In this document: positions 37,986 to 47,324 of the stretch, piece after piece
How positions within the stretch are numbered: the stretch's first letter is position 1
Layout of the letters: every line of letters begins with the position of its first letter
Assembly (NCBI RefSeq): GCF_900129825.1
Contig: NZ_FQWZ01000004.1
Coordinates: 92,333-156,332 of the forward strand
Origin: Hydrocarboniphaga daqingensis
Lineage (GTDB): Bacteria; Pseudomonadota; Gammaproteobacteria; Nevskiales; Nevskiaceae
Direction: 5' to 3'
Length of the DNA stretch: 64,000 nucleotides
Position numbers and translations under genes: made by a program
The notes under the pieces: generated by a model
What the model was told of the DNA's origin: nothing
Database searches by the model: none
The model's input: the letters and a program-made list of their open reading frames with translations, nothing else

Positions 37986-39587
37986 TCAGTAGTCGAAGCG
38001 TTCGCCCGGCAGCGGCGGCGTCGTCGCGGGCGACACGCGGTGGTGTGTGGCCTGCTCGTAGCTGTAGGCGTAGCCGAGCAGCCGCGGTTCGCTGTACGCC
38101 GGGCCGAGGAAGCTGATCGTCACCGGCATCTTTTCGTTGGTGATGCCGGCCGGCACGATCACGTCCGGAAACTGGGTCACGTTGGCGATGCTGGTCAGCG
38201 ACGGCGCGCCTTTGCGGTCGACGACGTTGGCCACGTTCGGGTCGATGATCTCCGGCTGGCGCGAGCGCGTCGGGTACACCAGCGCCTGCACTTGATGGGC
38301 TTCCATCAAGCCGAGCACGGCGCCTTGCACGGCCTTCATGCCGTACTGCTTGGCCGAGGTGTAGCTGAGATTCGTGATCGGCTCGCGCTCGCCCAGCGCC
38401 TTGAAGCGTGTGAACACCGAAGGATGCGGACGGAACTCGCCCTGGGGTGCGGTCAGCTTCATGCCGAGCTCGGCCATTTCGGTCACGGTTTTGGGCAAGC
38501 CCGGACGCAGCGTGCCCAGATACGCGACGTAGTTGTCCTTGACCTCGGCGCGCATCGGGTCCATCACGTCACTGCGGTTGTTGATCGCGATCGCCGGATA
38601 CTTCAAGCCGTCGACCAGCACCGCGCCTTGCGCCTTCAGTTCCAGCAGCGCCGCATCGAACACGCGGTCGACTTCCGGATCGGTGCCCTGGAAGTCGCGG
38701 ATCACGCCGAGTCGTGCGCCCTTGAGCGCGTCCTTCTTCAAGAACGGGGTGTAGTCCTTGTAGTAGAGCCCAGCGCTGGTCGACGTCAGTGGATCTTGGG
38801 GATCGACGCCGGTCATCGCACCGAGCGCGACCGTGGCGTCGTAGACGGTGCGCGCCATCGGCCCGCCCGTGTCGAAGCTCAACACGCAGGGCATGATGCC
38901 AGTGCGTGAAATCAGGCCGTTCGTGGGTTTGATGCCGACGACGCCGTTGGCCGACGACGGCCCACGAATCGAGCCACCGGTGTCCGAGCCTAAGCCCAGC
39001 GGCGCGAACCACGCGGCCAGGCCTGATCCGGTGGCGCCCGAGGACCCGGCCGGATGCCGACGCGGATCGTGTGCGTTCAAGGTCTGTCCGAGACGCGACG
39101 AATAGCCGATGCCGCCGTGAGCAAATTCATCCATGTTGACCTTGGCCAAGATGATCGCGCCGGCTTCGCGCAGCTGACGAATGCTCGGCGCATCCTGATA
39201 CGGCAGCGAGTTCGCCAACACGAAGCTGCCGCCGCTGGTGGGCATGTCGGCCGTGTCGTAATTGTCCTTGGCGAGGATCGGAATGCCCATCAACGGCGAG
39301 CGCAGACCCTTGGTCTTGCGTTCCTTGTCGAGTGCACGCGCGGTATCGAGCGCCGCCTTGTTCAGCGTGATCACCGTGTTCAGCGACGGCCCTTGCTTGT
39401 CGTAAGCGGCGATCCGCGCCAGGTACAGCTGCGTCAGCTTTTCGTAGCTGAGCGCACCGGCACCAACCGCGTCCTGGATCTCCTGGATGCCGGCGTTCTG
39501 CAGGTCGAAGGTCTTGGCATCGGCCAGCGTCGGAAAGCTCAGCGCCAGCGCGGCAGCGAACAGCATCGTGTTCAACGAAGGTTTCAT
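37986..39587 (-). CDS. Exported amidase-signature hydrolase 1
   Basis: A 533-aa secreted or periplasmic amidase. The ATG at 39587 opens a signal peptide (MLFAAALALSFPTLADA). The Ser-cisSer-Lys triad is visible as Lys in AKDNYDT, cis-Ser in GSSGATGSG and nucleophile Ser in SDTGGSIRGPSS. FLGPAYSEPRLLGYAY near the C terminus is typical of the family branch that includes secreted peptide amidases. Its substrate is unknown. It lies 35 bp after a paralogue on the same strand, so the two are probably co-transcribed. Confidence 0.9.
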   Translation of the reverse strand: MKPSLNTMLFAAALALSFPTLADAKTFDLQNAGIQEIQDAVGAGALSYEKLTQLYLARIAAYDKQGPSLNTVITLNKAALDTARALDKERKTKGLRSPLMGIPILAKDNYDTADMPTSGGSFVLANSLPYQDAPSIRQLREAGAIILAKVNMDEFAHGGIGYSSRLGQTLNAHDPRRHPAGSSGATGSGLAAWFAPLGLGSDTGGSIRGPSSANGVVGIKPTNGLISRTGIMPCVLSFDTGGPMARTVYDATVALGAMTGVDPQDPLTSTSAGLYYKDYTPFLKKDALKGARLGVIRDFQGTDPEVDRVFDAALLELKAQGAVLVDGLKYPAIAINNRSDVMDPMRAEVKDNYVAYLGTLRPGLPKTVTEMAELGMKLTAPQGEFRPHPSVFTRFKALGEREPITNLSYTSAKQYGMKAVQGAVLGLMEAHQVQALVYPTRSRQPEIIDPNVANVVDRKGAPSLTSIANVTQFPDVIVPAGITNEKMPVTISFLGPAYSEPRLLGYAYSYEQATHHRVSPATTPPLPGERFDY

Positions 39588-39622
39588 TGGGAGCACCTGC
39601 AAGGGATGACGTCGAAAAGGGC

Positions 39623-41275
39623 TTAGTAGCGGATGAGGTCGCTGGGCAGCGCCGGCGTGTGCTTCGGCATTTGGATCGCATGCGTCGCCTGCTCGAAGTC
39701 ATAGCCGTAGCTGAGCAGCTTGGGCTCGCTCCACGCGGGCCCGAAGAACGAGATCGTCACCGGCAGCCCGTCGGCCGTCATGCCGGCCGGCACGATCAGA
39801 TCGGGATAGCCGGTCTGATTGGCGAAGTTGGTCGCCGACAAACCGCCGCCCGGCGGACGCTCTTCGGGAATGATCGGCGTCGCCGGACGCGGCGAGGTCG
39901 GGTAGACGATCGCATCGACCTGATACTTGGCGAACACCGCGTCGATGCCGGCCTTGGTCGCCGCCAGCGCTTGATTCTTCGTCGCCAGATACAGCGGGTC
40001 GTCGAGCGTCAGCGCCACCGAGTTGGTGTAGTTCAGGCCGACGGCTTTTTCGGGGCTGCGATAGCCGGTCTTGGGATCGTTGACGCGCGCGACGACTTCA
40101 TCGAGCGTTTTCGGATAGCCCGCCTTGGTCGTCTTCAGATACTCGGCCAGGTCGTGCTTGAACTCGGCGCTGACGACGGTGTTGTAGATGCCTTGGCGGT
40201 TCTGCAGGATCGGGTCGGGATACTTCACGTCGACCACGGTGGCACCGAGCTTTTTGAGCGTGGCCACGGCCGCTTCGACGACCTGATCGGTGCCGGTATC
40301 GATGCCCATGAAATCACGCGCGATGCCGATGCGCGCACCCTTCAGTGCGCCTTTCTTCAAGTACGGCGTGTAATCGGTTTTGAACTGCCCGGCGCTGGGC
40401 GTCGTCGCGCTGTCGGCTGGATCGACGCCGGTCATCGCGCCGAGCGACACGGCGATGTCGTAGACGCTGCGCGCCATCGGCCCGCCGGTGTCGAACGACA
40501 AGCCGAGTGGAATGATGCCGTCGCGGCTCATCAAGCCGCGCGTCGGCTTCAGGCCGACGATGCCGTTGGCCGACGACGGACCGCGCACCGAACCGCCGGT
40601 GTCGGTGCCCAAGCCAAACTGCGCAAAGCCGGCCGCGATCGCAGCGCCGGTGCCGCCCGACGAGCCCGACGGCCCGCGCGTCAGATCATGCGGATTGCGT
40701 GTCTGGCCGCCGGCGCTGCTGAAGCCGTTGGGCACGCGGCCCTTCTTGGCGATCGCTTCGGGCGCACCGCTGACGCTGCCGCCGCTGCCGGCCCATTCCG
40801 ACAGATTCACTTTGGCGACGATCACCGCGCCGGCCTCGCGCAGCTTCTTGACGACGAAGGCATCGTCGGGCGGCAGATGGCCTTCGAGCAGCTGCGAGCC
40901 GCCCGTGGTTTGCAGGTCGACGGTGTCGAAGTTGTCTTTCAGCACGATCGGCACGCCGTGCAGCGGGCCGCGCAGCTTGCCGGCCTTGCGTTCGGCGTCG
41001 AGCCGGCGTGCTTCGTCGATCGCCTTGGGATTGAGCGTGATCACGGCGTTGATCGACGGCCCTTGTTTGTCATAGGCCGCAACGCGCTTCAGATACGCCG
41101 TCGTCAGCTGTTCCGACGTGAGTCCGGCTGCGAATGCGGCATTCAGATCGGCGATGCTGGCCTTGTCGATGTCTAGCGTCGCAGCGTTGGCGGCAGACCC
41201 GCACGACAGTGCCAATGCAGCGGCGAAAGCAGCGGATGCAGCAAGGCGGCGCAGCGGAATCACTTGAGCGTGCAC
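39623..41275 (-). CDS. Exported amidase-signature hydrolase 2
   Basis: A 550-aa paralogue of the downstream amidase. A signal peptide (AASAAFAAALALSCGSAANA) is followed by VLKDNFDT with the catalytic Lys, GPSGSSGGTGAA with the cis-Ser, and TDTGGSVRGPSSANG with the nucleophile. It shares the Gly/Ser-rich insertion and the C-terminal FFGPAWSEPKLLSYGYDFEQATH block with its neighbour, pointing to a local duplication followed by divergence. It is divergent from an exported acetamidase/formamidase across 147 bp in which I see no clear promoter. Confidence 0.9.
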   Translation of the reverse strand: MHAQVIPLRRLAASAAFAAALALSCGSAANAATLDIDKASIADLNAAFAAGLTSEQLTTAYLKRVAAYDKQGPSINAVITLNPKAIDEARRLDAERKAGKLRGPLHGVPIVLKDNFDTVDLQTTGGSQLLEGHLPPDDAFVVKKLREAGAVIVAKVNLSEWAGSGGSVSGAPEAIAKKGRVPNGFSSAGGQTRNPHDLTRGPSGSSGGTGAAIAAGFAQFGLGTDTGGSVRGPSSANGIVGLKPTRGLMSRDGIIPLGLSFDTGGPMARSVYDIAVSLGAMTGVDPADSATTPSAGQFKTDYTPYLKKGALKGARIGIARDFMGIDTGTDQVVEAAVATLKKLGATVVDVKYPDPILQNRQGIYNTVVSAEFKHDLAEYLKTTKAGYPKTLDEVVARVNDPKTGYRSPEKAVGLNYTNSVALTLDDPLYLATKNQALAATKAGIDAVFAKYQVDAIVYPTSPRPATPIIPEERPPGGGLSATNFANQTGYPDLIVPAGMTADGLPVTISFFGPAWSEPKLLSYGYDFEQATHAIQMPKHTPALPSDLIRY

Positions 41276-41422
41276 GTTCGATCTCGGTGGCGGTTGTTGT
41301 CGATAAGACGCCCGCTGCCGCGTCGGACCCTACGTTCTGGCCGTCGGCTTAGGGTGCGGCGCTCTGTGCGCGTCTGAACGCTTGAACCCATCGACGGGCC
41401 AAGCGCCCAGCAGGAGCTTCCG

Positions 41423-42451
41423 ATGTCCGCATCTCGTCATCCGTTGTGGGTCGGCATTGTCGGCCTGGCGCTGACCGGCGTCGCCGACGCCGCCTCACGC
41501 ATCTACGAATTGAAGGCGACGCCGCAAACCGTGCATCGCGGTTTTTTTGACGCGTCGCTGAAGCCGGTGCTGACGATTGCATCGGGCGATCGCGTCAAAC
41601 TCGAAACCGCATCGGGCAACCCTCGCTATTTCGAGGCGCTCGGCGTGCCGCGCGAGCGCATTCCCGCCGAGTTGTATGCGGTCTACGACGGCGTCGAAGG
41701 TGCGGGACGTGGCGATCACACCTTGAACGGGCCGATCGCGGTCGAAGGCGCCGAGCCGGGCGACACGCTGGAAGTCCGCATCTTGTCGGTTGCCGCGCGG
41801 CTGCCGATTGCAGGCCAAGGCTTCCGACCCGGTCGCGGTGCCTTGCCCGATGATTTTCCGTACCAGAAAGACCGCGTGCTATGGCTCGACTTGCAGCGGC
41901 AAACGGTCGAGTACGCACCGGGCGTCGTCGTGCCGCTGAAGCCGTTCTGGGGCGTGATCGCGGTTGCACCGACGCCGGAGCGCGGTCGCGTGCCCAGCGG
42001 CCCGCCCGACGTATTCGGCGGCAACATGGACAACCACGACCTTGGTGCGGGATCGACCTTGTACCTGCCGGTGCAGACGTCCGGTGCGCTGCTGTCGATC
42101 GGGGATGGCCATGCGGCGCAGGGTCATGGCGAAGTCAGTTTGTCGGCCGTCGAAACCTCGCTCAAAGGCGAGATCCAGGTGATCTTGCACAAAAACCTGC
42201 GGATCAAGTCGCCGCGCGCCGAAACGCCGACGCACTACATGAGCATCGGCCTGGACGCCGACCTCGACGAAGCCGCGCGGATGGCGACGCGCGAGATGGT
42301 GGCGTTCCTGGTCGAGACACGACACTTGAGTCGCGATGACGCCTATCTGCTGTGCAGCGCGGCGATGGACTTGACGGTCACGCAGGTCGTCGACGGCACC
42401 AAGGGCGTACACGGCCTGCTGCCCAAATCGATTTTCGCCGCTGGCAAATGA
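41423..42451 (+). CDS. Exported acetamidase/formamidase family protein
   Basis: A 342-aa FmdA/AmdA-family hydrolase expected to release ammonia from short amides. AGGAG (41412-41416) lies 6 nt before the ATG. A signal peptide (PLWVGIVGLALTGVADA) suggests export, which is unusual because the characterised family enzymes are cytosolic. Family motifs are GDHTLNGPIAVEGAEPGDTL, PPDVFGGNMDNHDLGAGSTL and SIGDGHAAQGHGEVS, carrying the metal-binding His and Asp residues. It is surrounded by three exported amidases of an unrelated fold. Confidence 0.88.
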   Translation: MSASRHPLWVGIVGLALTGVADAASRIYELKATPQTVHRGFFDASLKPVLTIASGDRVKLETASGNPRYFEALGVPRERIPAELYAVYDGVEGAGRGDHTLNGPIAVEGAEPGDTLEVRILSVAARLPIAGQGFRPGRGALPDDFPYQKDRVLWLDLQRQTVEYAPGVVVPLKPFWGVIAVAPTPERGRVPSGPPDVFGGNMDNHDLGAGSTLYLPVQTSGALLSIGDGHAAQGHGEVSLSAVETSLKGEIQVILHKNLRIKSPRAETPTHYMSIGLDADLDEAARMATREMVAFLVETRHLSRDDAYLLCSAAMDLTVTQVVDGTKGVHGLLPKSIFAAGK

Positions 42452-42458
42452 GGCCTTG

Positions 42459-42490
42459 CACCGCTGCATCGTGGTCACGATGCAGCGGTG
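42459..42490. terminator. 32-bp perfect palindrome between convergent hydrolase genes
   Basis: Arms of 15 bp separated by GT make an almost uninterrupted palindrome between the acetamidase and amidase 3 stops. No T-tract is present. It probably acts as a bidirectional terminator or an mRNA-end stabiliser. Confidence 0.6.
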
Positions 42491-42498
42491 TGCTGCGA

Positions 42499-44883
42499 TC
42501 AGCGGCTGCTGACCGGCCCGAAATCCGGCGGCGGACGGCGGTGATGCGTCGCTGATTCGTAAGCGGTACCGACTTTGATCAGCGTCGGTTCGTCGCCTTG
42601 GCCGGCGAAGAACGTGATCGAGATCGGCATCGGATGCGGCAGCTTCGTCTTCGGCGTGCCGGGTGCCAGCACCGCGATGTAGTCAGTCTTGTCGGCGTTG
42701 AGCGCGTACTGCGGCTCGTACACCACGTCGGTGAAGCCGGCCGGGACTGCGACACGCGGAATCTGGAAGAATGGCGAGATGCCATCCATGCTGATCGAGC
42801 CGATGTTCGGTCCCTGGATCTTCGGCGTCGGCACCGTGTTCTCAGGGTGCACGAACACGTCGATGTCGTTTTCGTACATCACGCGCAGCAGCGCCAGTCG
42901 CGCGATGTAGCTGCGCGCCAGCCGGTCGCTCTTGCCATCCGCCAGATGCCCCTTGAACGCGATCCAGTTGGCGGCGCCGGCGCGTGATTCGTCCTCGCGA
43001 AACTTGGCATTCGCGGCCCAGGCAGCCCAGTCCTTGATGCGCGCATCGCCGCGGTCGAGCAGGTAGCGGTCGATATCGAACGCAAGGTCGGCGCACAGCG
43101 CCGAGTGACAGGGCATCGCGCCGAAGTTGGCAAAGTTGGTGATGTTGACGGCCGGCGTCAGCGGCGCCTGGCGACGGCTCAGCTTCAGCAGGTAGTCGTA
43201 GCTCGTCACATCGTAGCCCGGTACCGCAAACACCAGATCGCCGGCCTTGTTGCGACGCGTGAAGATCTCCGGCATCAGCCGCGGCAGGATTTCGGACAGC
43301 GCATCGCGGAATGTGTAGCGCAGGTTCTCGACGCCGGGGTCGTCCGGATATTCATCGCTGAGCGATTCCAGCAACTCGGCGCCGAGGCGATCGCGCAGCA
43401 CGGTCTTGATCTCGGCGTCGATCTGGTCGCTGATCGCTTCATGGTTCGGCGTCTTCTTGACCATGTGATCGCGGAGAATCGCCACGCGCAGTCCTTTCAG
43501 CGCCTGCGGTGCCCGCTGCAGTTGCGCGTCATCGATCGTGGAGCGCGCGTAGGGCTCGGTCGACACCAGGGCCTTGGGCAGCGCCGTAAACGGATCGAGC
43601 GTGTCGTAGTAGCCGCTGACCGGGTCTTTGACCGCATCGAGTACTTTGGCCGCGTCGGCCAGCGTGCGCGCGTGGATACCCGCGCGGTCGTTGAACCATT
43701 GATAGCCGATGCCGCCGTTATCGGGCAGCAAGCCCTTGGTCGTCAGCAGCGTGGCAATGCCGTTGCGCGATGCCGGCCCCTGGCATGACGCGCCCGACTG
43801 TTCGCAAATGCCGATGGTCACCAGGTTGGCGCCGACGGCGACGCCGCTGCCGCCGCTGGACCCGCGCGAGACCCGCTCGGTGTCGTAGGGATTGCAGGAT
43901 TGGCCCGCCCAGGCGCCCATTGTCTGGCCGCCAGCCGGCGCGTTGGTCAGCGGCTTGGCATCGCCGCCCGGATCACCGGGGCCGCCGTTGAATTCGTGCG
44001 CGACCGACTTGGCGTACAGGATGGCGCCCTTGGCACGCAGCTGCGCGACGATCGTGGCGTCGCGCGGCGGCACGTCGAATGCAAAGTTCACGTCGTTGTT
44101 GGCCGTGGTGCGCATGTCGCGCGTGTCGTAGACGTCCTTGACCGCAGTGGTGATGCAGTACATCGGCATCGCCTGCAGGTCGGGCTTGCGGCCGTAGCGC
44201 TGGTCGAGTTCGGCGGCGCGCTCCAGCGCATCCGGTTGCTGGCGAAACGCTTCGCACGGCGCCGGCGCATCGGCCGGCAGCGGTCCGGTCGATGGATGCG
44301 CGTCGTAGCGGCCCTTGCAGGTCACCGAGCGCTCGCCGCGAAGATTCAGCGTCTCCAGCGCATTCAACTGCCCGGCGTCGGGCATGCCGACACGCATGCC
44401 CATCTGCGCCTGGACGCTGGGATCGCTGACGGTTGGCTCCATGCGCCCATAGTCCAGCGGCAGCCCGGCGTACTGATCCAGATTCGGGAACACACGGTCG
44501 GCCTTGACCGTCGTCGTCGGGAACTTCAGCGCCGCACCGGCGCGGACATAGCCGCTGACCGGCGCAACGTCGGCGCCGTCGGCCGTCAACAGCGCCGTGC
44601 AGATGCCGTTGTAGGCGCGGGCGCGGTCGACGTACGCCTGTACGACGCCGACGCATGTGGTTTGGCCCGATGTGATCGCGGCATGGATGCCGGCGATCGT
44701 CGCTTCTTCGATTGCAAATGCAGCCGGTGACGGCGTCGCCGTCGGCGCTGCCACCGGTTTGCCGCAGGCCGCGGCGATCAGTGCCAGCGCGCTGGGCAGC
44801 ACACCATGCCGCATGGCGCGTTGCAGAGCGCTCCTGGGCGCTGGAATCGAGTGGGGCATGCGCATCATCGGGAGTCTCGCCAT
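42499..44883 (-). CDS. Large amidase-signature lipoprotein (hydrolase 3)
   Basis: A 794-aa amidase-signature enzyme, roughly 250 aa longer than the two upstream paralogues. A lipobox LIAAAC follows the hydrophobic stretch GVLPSALA, so it is probably lipid-anchored. The triad is kept: Lys in AVKDVYDT, cis-Ser in RGSSGGSG, and nucleophile Ser in QSGASCQGPAS, where the usual DTGGS is replaced. An N-terminal insertion of about 140 aa before the Lys motif carries GRMEPTVSDPSVQAQMG. ATGs at 44883, 44868 and 44814 are all possible; the last best places the signal peptide but lacks a well-spaced ribosome binding site. Its substrate is unknown. Confidence 0.85.
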   Translation of the reverse strand: MARLPMMRMPHSIPAPRSALQRAMRHGVLPSALALIAAACGKPVAAPTATPSPAAFAIEEATIAGIHAAITSGQTTCVGVVQAYVDRARAYNGICTALLTADGADVAPVSGYVRAGAALKFPTTTVKADRVFPNLDQYAGLPLDYGRMEPTVSDPSVQAQMGMRVGMPDAGQLNALETLNLRGERSVTCKGRYDAHPSTGPLPADAPAPCEAFRQQPDALERAAELDQRYGRKPDLQAMPMYCITTAVKDVYDTRDMRTTANNDVNFAFDVPPRDATIVAQLRAKGAILYAKSVAHEFNGGPGDPGGDAKPLTNAPAGGQTMGAWAGQSCNPYDTERVSRGSSGGSGVAVGANLVTIGICEQSGASCQGPASRNGIATLLTTKGLLPDNGGIGYQWFNDRAGIHARTLADAAKVLDAVKDPVSGYYDTLDPFTALPKALVSTEPYARSTIDDAQLQRAPQALKGLRVAILRDHMVKKTPNHEAISDQIDAEIKTVLRDRLGAELLESLSDEYPDDPGVENLRYTFRDALSEILPRLMPEIFTRRNKAGDLVFAVPGYDVTSYDYLLKLSRRQAPLTPAVNITNFANFGAMPCHSALCADLAFDIDRYLLDRGDARIKDWAAWAANAKFREDESRAGAANWIAFKGHLADGKSDRLARSYIARLALLRVMYENDIDVFVHPENTVPTPKIQGPNIGSISMDGISPFFQIPRVAVPAGFTDVVYEPQYALNADKTDYIAVLAPGTPKTKLPHPMPISITFFAGQGDEPTLIKVGTAYESATHHRRPPPDFGPVSSR

Positions 44884-45061
44884 CGAGCCGCAGCGGCTCG
44901 TTCTGAGGCTTCAGACGCGATGCCGGTGCCGGACCCCACCTGCATGCCAAGCCGTTGTGCGGCCGACACCGTCTCGATTTCGTGCGATGAGCCTGCCACC
45001 ATCGCGTGGGCCCGCTGCGGCGGCGATGCTTCGACACTCAACGACTACGGCTGGCAACTCC

Positions 45062-45880
45062 ATGTTTCATCTGAATCCCCATCAGCATTCCAACAGCGTC
45101 GAAACCCCAGCCGATGCGGCCTCCCCGTCAGTGCTGCCGCCAGCCTTGATCGAGCGCGTCACCGGCCTGGTATCGGCAATGCAAGGTGATTGCGAACTGG
45201 GCCTGGCCGATGCTGCGCCCGTCGTCCCCGGCCGCGGTGCCGGCATCGAATGCGCAATCAGCTCCGACGGCGATGCTGCGCTGTACTTCCACGAATCGGC
45301 CGTCATCAACAGCAAGTCGGCGATCGTCATCAAAGGCAGCGCTCATCGCGTGATCGTCGCGGCCAAGGCGCAGCTCGAAGGCTGCACGTTCGACATCGGC
45401 GGTGAGTCCGCCGTGGTCGTGATCGGCCCCGGCGCCAAGCTTCGCAATCTGCGGTTGTCGCTGCGCGGCCGCAATACGGCGATCTTGATCGGCGCGCAGT
45501 CGACCTGGGTTGGCAATGGCAACCAAGTGATGTGCGAAGGCGACGATACCCAGGTGATCATCGGCGACGACAGCATGATGGCGCATGGCGTGATCATCCG
45601 GACCAGCGATGGTCATTCGATTTTCGATCGCAGCAGTCAGCGCCAGCTCAACGTTCCGGCTTCGGTCGTGATCGGCCCGCATGTGTGGCTGGCCAACAGT
45701 GTCCGCATCAACAAAGGCACGCGGATCGGCGCTGGAACCGTCGTCGGGCAGTGCTCGGTAGCCAGCGGGCGGCTCGACGCGCAATGCGTCTATGCCGGCG
45801 TTCCCGCACGCAAGGTGCGCGAGGGCATCGTATGGTCGCGCTCGGCCGCCTATGACGGCGTTCCGAAGCGGTTTCGCTAG
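45062..45880 (+). CDS. Left-handed beta-helix (hexapeptide repeat) acyltransferase
   Basis: A 272-aa protein whose central and C-terminal two thirds consist of hexapeptide repeats: SAIVIKGSAHRVIVAAKAQL, then VVVIGPGAKLRNL, AILIGAQST and VIIGDDSMMAHGVII. The segment ending ASVVIGPHVWLANSVRINKG and then YAGVPARKVREG is the trimeric O-acetyltransferase signature seen in WcaF and similar polysaccharide acetyltransferases. The catalytic His is probably in MMAHGV or IGPHVWL. The ATG at 45062 has no clear Shine-Dalgarno and an in-frame start further upstream is possible. No polysaccharide cluster is adjacent, so its acceptor is unknown. A hairpin lies past the stop. Confidence 0.8.
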   Translation: MFHLNPHQHSNSVETPADAASPSVLPPALIERVTGLVSAMQGDCELGLADAAPVVPGRGAGIECAISSDGDAALYFHESAVINSKSAIVIKGSAHRVIVAAKAQLEGCTFDIGGESAVVVIGPGAKLRNLRLSLRGRNTAILIGAQSTWVGNGNQVMCEGDDTQVIIGDDSMMAHGVIIRTSDGHSIFDRSSQRQLNVPASVVIGPHVWLANSVRINKGTRIGAGTVVGQCSVASGRLDAQCVYAGVPARKVREGIVWSRSAAYDGVPKRFR

Positions 45881-45887
45881 TCGCTGG

Positions 45888-45925
45888 TCCACGACGACGC
45901 TGCACTAAGGCCGCGTCGTCGTGGA
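45888..45925. terminator. Hairpin between acyltransferase and the TonB2-cluster TPR gene
   Basis: A perfect 13-bp inverted repeat with a 12-nt loop between two convergent genes. No T-tract is present. Confidence 0.55.
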
Positions 45926-45964
45926 TCGTCACGCGCTGATCGACCCGGCGTGTGCCAGCTTGGC

Positions 45965-47311
45965 TCAACCGCCAGTGGCGGCGACGGCCACCGGCACTGC
46001 TTCGGCAGCCGCCAACTCCGCACGCAGCGAATTCAACCATTCGCCGGCTTGGCGACGCGTCTCGTCGTGCTGGGATGACTTGTCGAGTGCGGCAATCGCG
46101 CCGCGCAAGTCGCCGAGCCGGTAGTTGGCGATCGCCAGCCGGTACAGCACTTCTCCGGGCCGCTTCAAACCGCCTTTCTGCACGGCAGTGCCGAGCATCT
46201 TGCGTGCTTCTTCCCAGCGCTCCTGATCGACGTACATGCCGCCGAGCCGGTAGTAGTACTCACCACGATCGGCCATGCCGGCAACCTTGATCAGCGCCGC
46301 TTCGGCCTTGTCCGATTCGCGTGCATTGATCCAGGCGTTGGCAGCAGCTTCGACGCTCTTCTCGTCCTCGGGCAGCTTGCCGTTGGCGATCGAGGTTTCG
46401 ATCAGCTGGCCTGCGGCCAGCGGTACTTCGATCATCATGTAGATGTTGTACAGATTCATGATGTCGCCGGGCTTCTCGATGAAGCCCTGCTGCTCGGCCA
46501 GCGCCATCACCGCCAGCGACTTTTCCTTGTCCTCCATTTCCAGCAGTACGGCCGACAGCTGCTTCCAGTAATCCGGCTTGGTCGGCGTCATCGCGATCAG
46601 CGTCAGCAGCGTTTCGGCAGCCGCCTGATACTGCTTCATCTCGTACTGGACGCCGAGCCGGAACTGCAGCCAGCTCTCTTTCGGTGCCTTGGCCTTGGAC
46701 AAAGCCAGATCGACTTGCGGCAGCGCCTCGTCGAAGCGCTTCTGCTCGGCCAGTGCGCTGGCCAGGAACATATGCGCCTCGGGTGTGATCGGGCTGCAGG
46801 TCATCGCCATATAGGTCTGCAGCGCCGTGATGCCGTCGGCCTGCTGGCCGCCGGCCACATACAGCTGGCCGATGTTGAACTGGATCTGCTCGGTCTGGTT
46901 CTGCGGCAGCACGTTGAAGCCGATCGCCGTGGCGAATGCTTTGGCCGCGTCGAGGTACTGCTCTTTCTCGCTGTAGGCGACGCCGAGATTGAAGTAGATC
47001 ATCGCCTTGTCGATCGGCTCACCACGACTGATGAAGCCATTGAGCTTGGTGATCGCGTCGTCGGTCTGCTTCTTCTGCAGCAGGTCGGAGGCGCGACGCA
47101 CCGCATCGATCGTGGCTTCCGCCATGTCGGGTGCGCTCTTGCGGACGTTGACGCAGTCCGGTGCCGCATTCGACGGTGTCGCGTACAGCAGGCCGATGCT
47201 GCCGATCACCGCGGCCTGCAGCAGCCGGGCGACGGCGTCGCGCCGCAGCGGAACGCGGCTGGGCGATGACACGACCTGGGTTGACGCATGGCGAGATGGG
47301 GTGCGCTTCAT
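45965..47311 (-). CDS. TPR protein of the TonB2-type cluster
   Basis: A 448-aa exported protein. A basic N terminus and hydrophobic stretch (LLQAAVIGSIGLLYATPSNA) precede an array of TPR-like helices, for example IYFNLGVAYSEKEQYLDAAKAF, LFLASALAEQKRFDEALPQV-like repeats and YYYRLGGMYVDQERWEEARK. It is last in a run of closely spaced genes and starts 13 bp after the tonB stop. TPR proteins occupy this place in Vibrio TonB2 loci, where they support transport with the TtpC complex. A periplasmic scaffold role is inferred. Confidence 0.85.
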   Translation of the reverse strand: MKRTPSRHASTQVVSSPSRVPLRRDAVARLLQAAVIGSIGLLYATPSNAAPDCVNVRKSAPDMAEATIDAVRRASDLLQKKQTDDAITKLNGFISRGEPIDKAMIYFNLGVAYSEKEQYLDAAKAFATAIGFNVLPQNQTEQIQFNIGQLYVAGGQQADGITALQTYMAMTCSPITPEAHMFLASALAEQKRFDEALPQVDLALSKAKAPKESWLQFRLGVQYEMKQYQAAAETLLTLIAMTPTKPDYWKQLSAVLLEMEDKEKSLAVMALAEQQGFIEKPGDIMNLYNIYMMIEVPLAAGQLIETSIANGKLPEDEKSVEAAANAWINARESDKAEAALIKVAGMADRGEYYYRLGGMYVDQERWEEARKMLGTAVQKGGLKRPGEVLYRLAIANYRLGDLRGAIAALDKSSQHDETRRQAGEWLNSLRAELAAAEAVPVAVAATGG

Positions 47312-47324
47312 GATCGGTCTCCGC

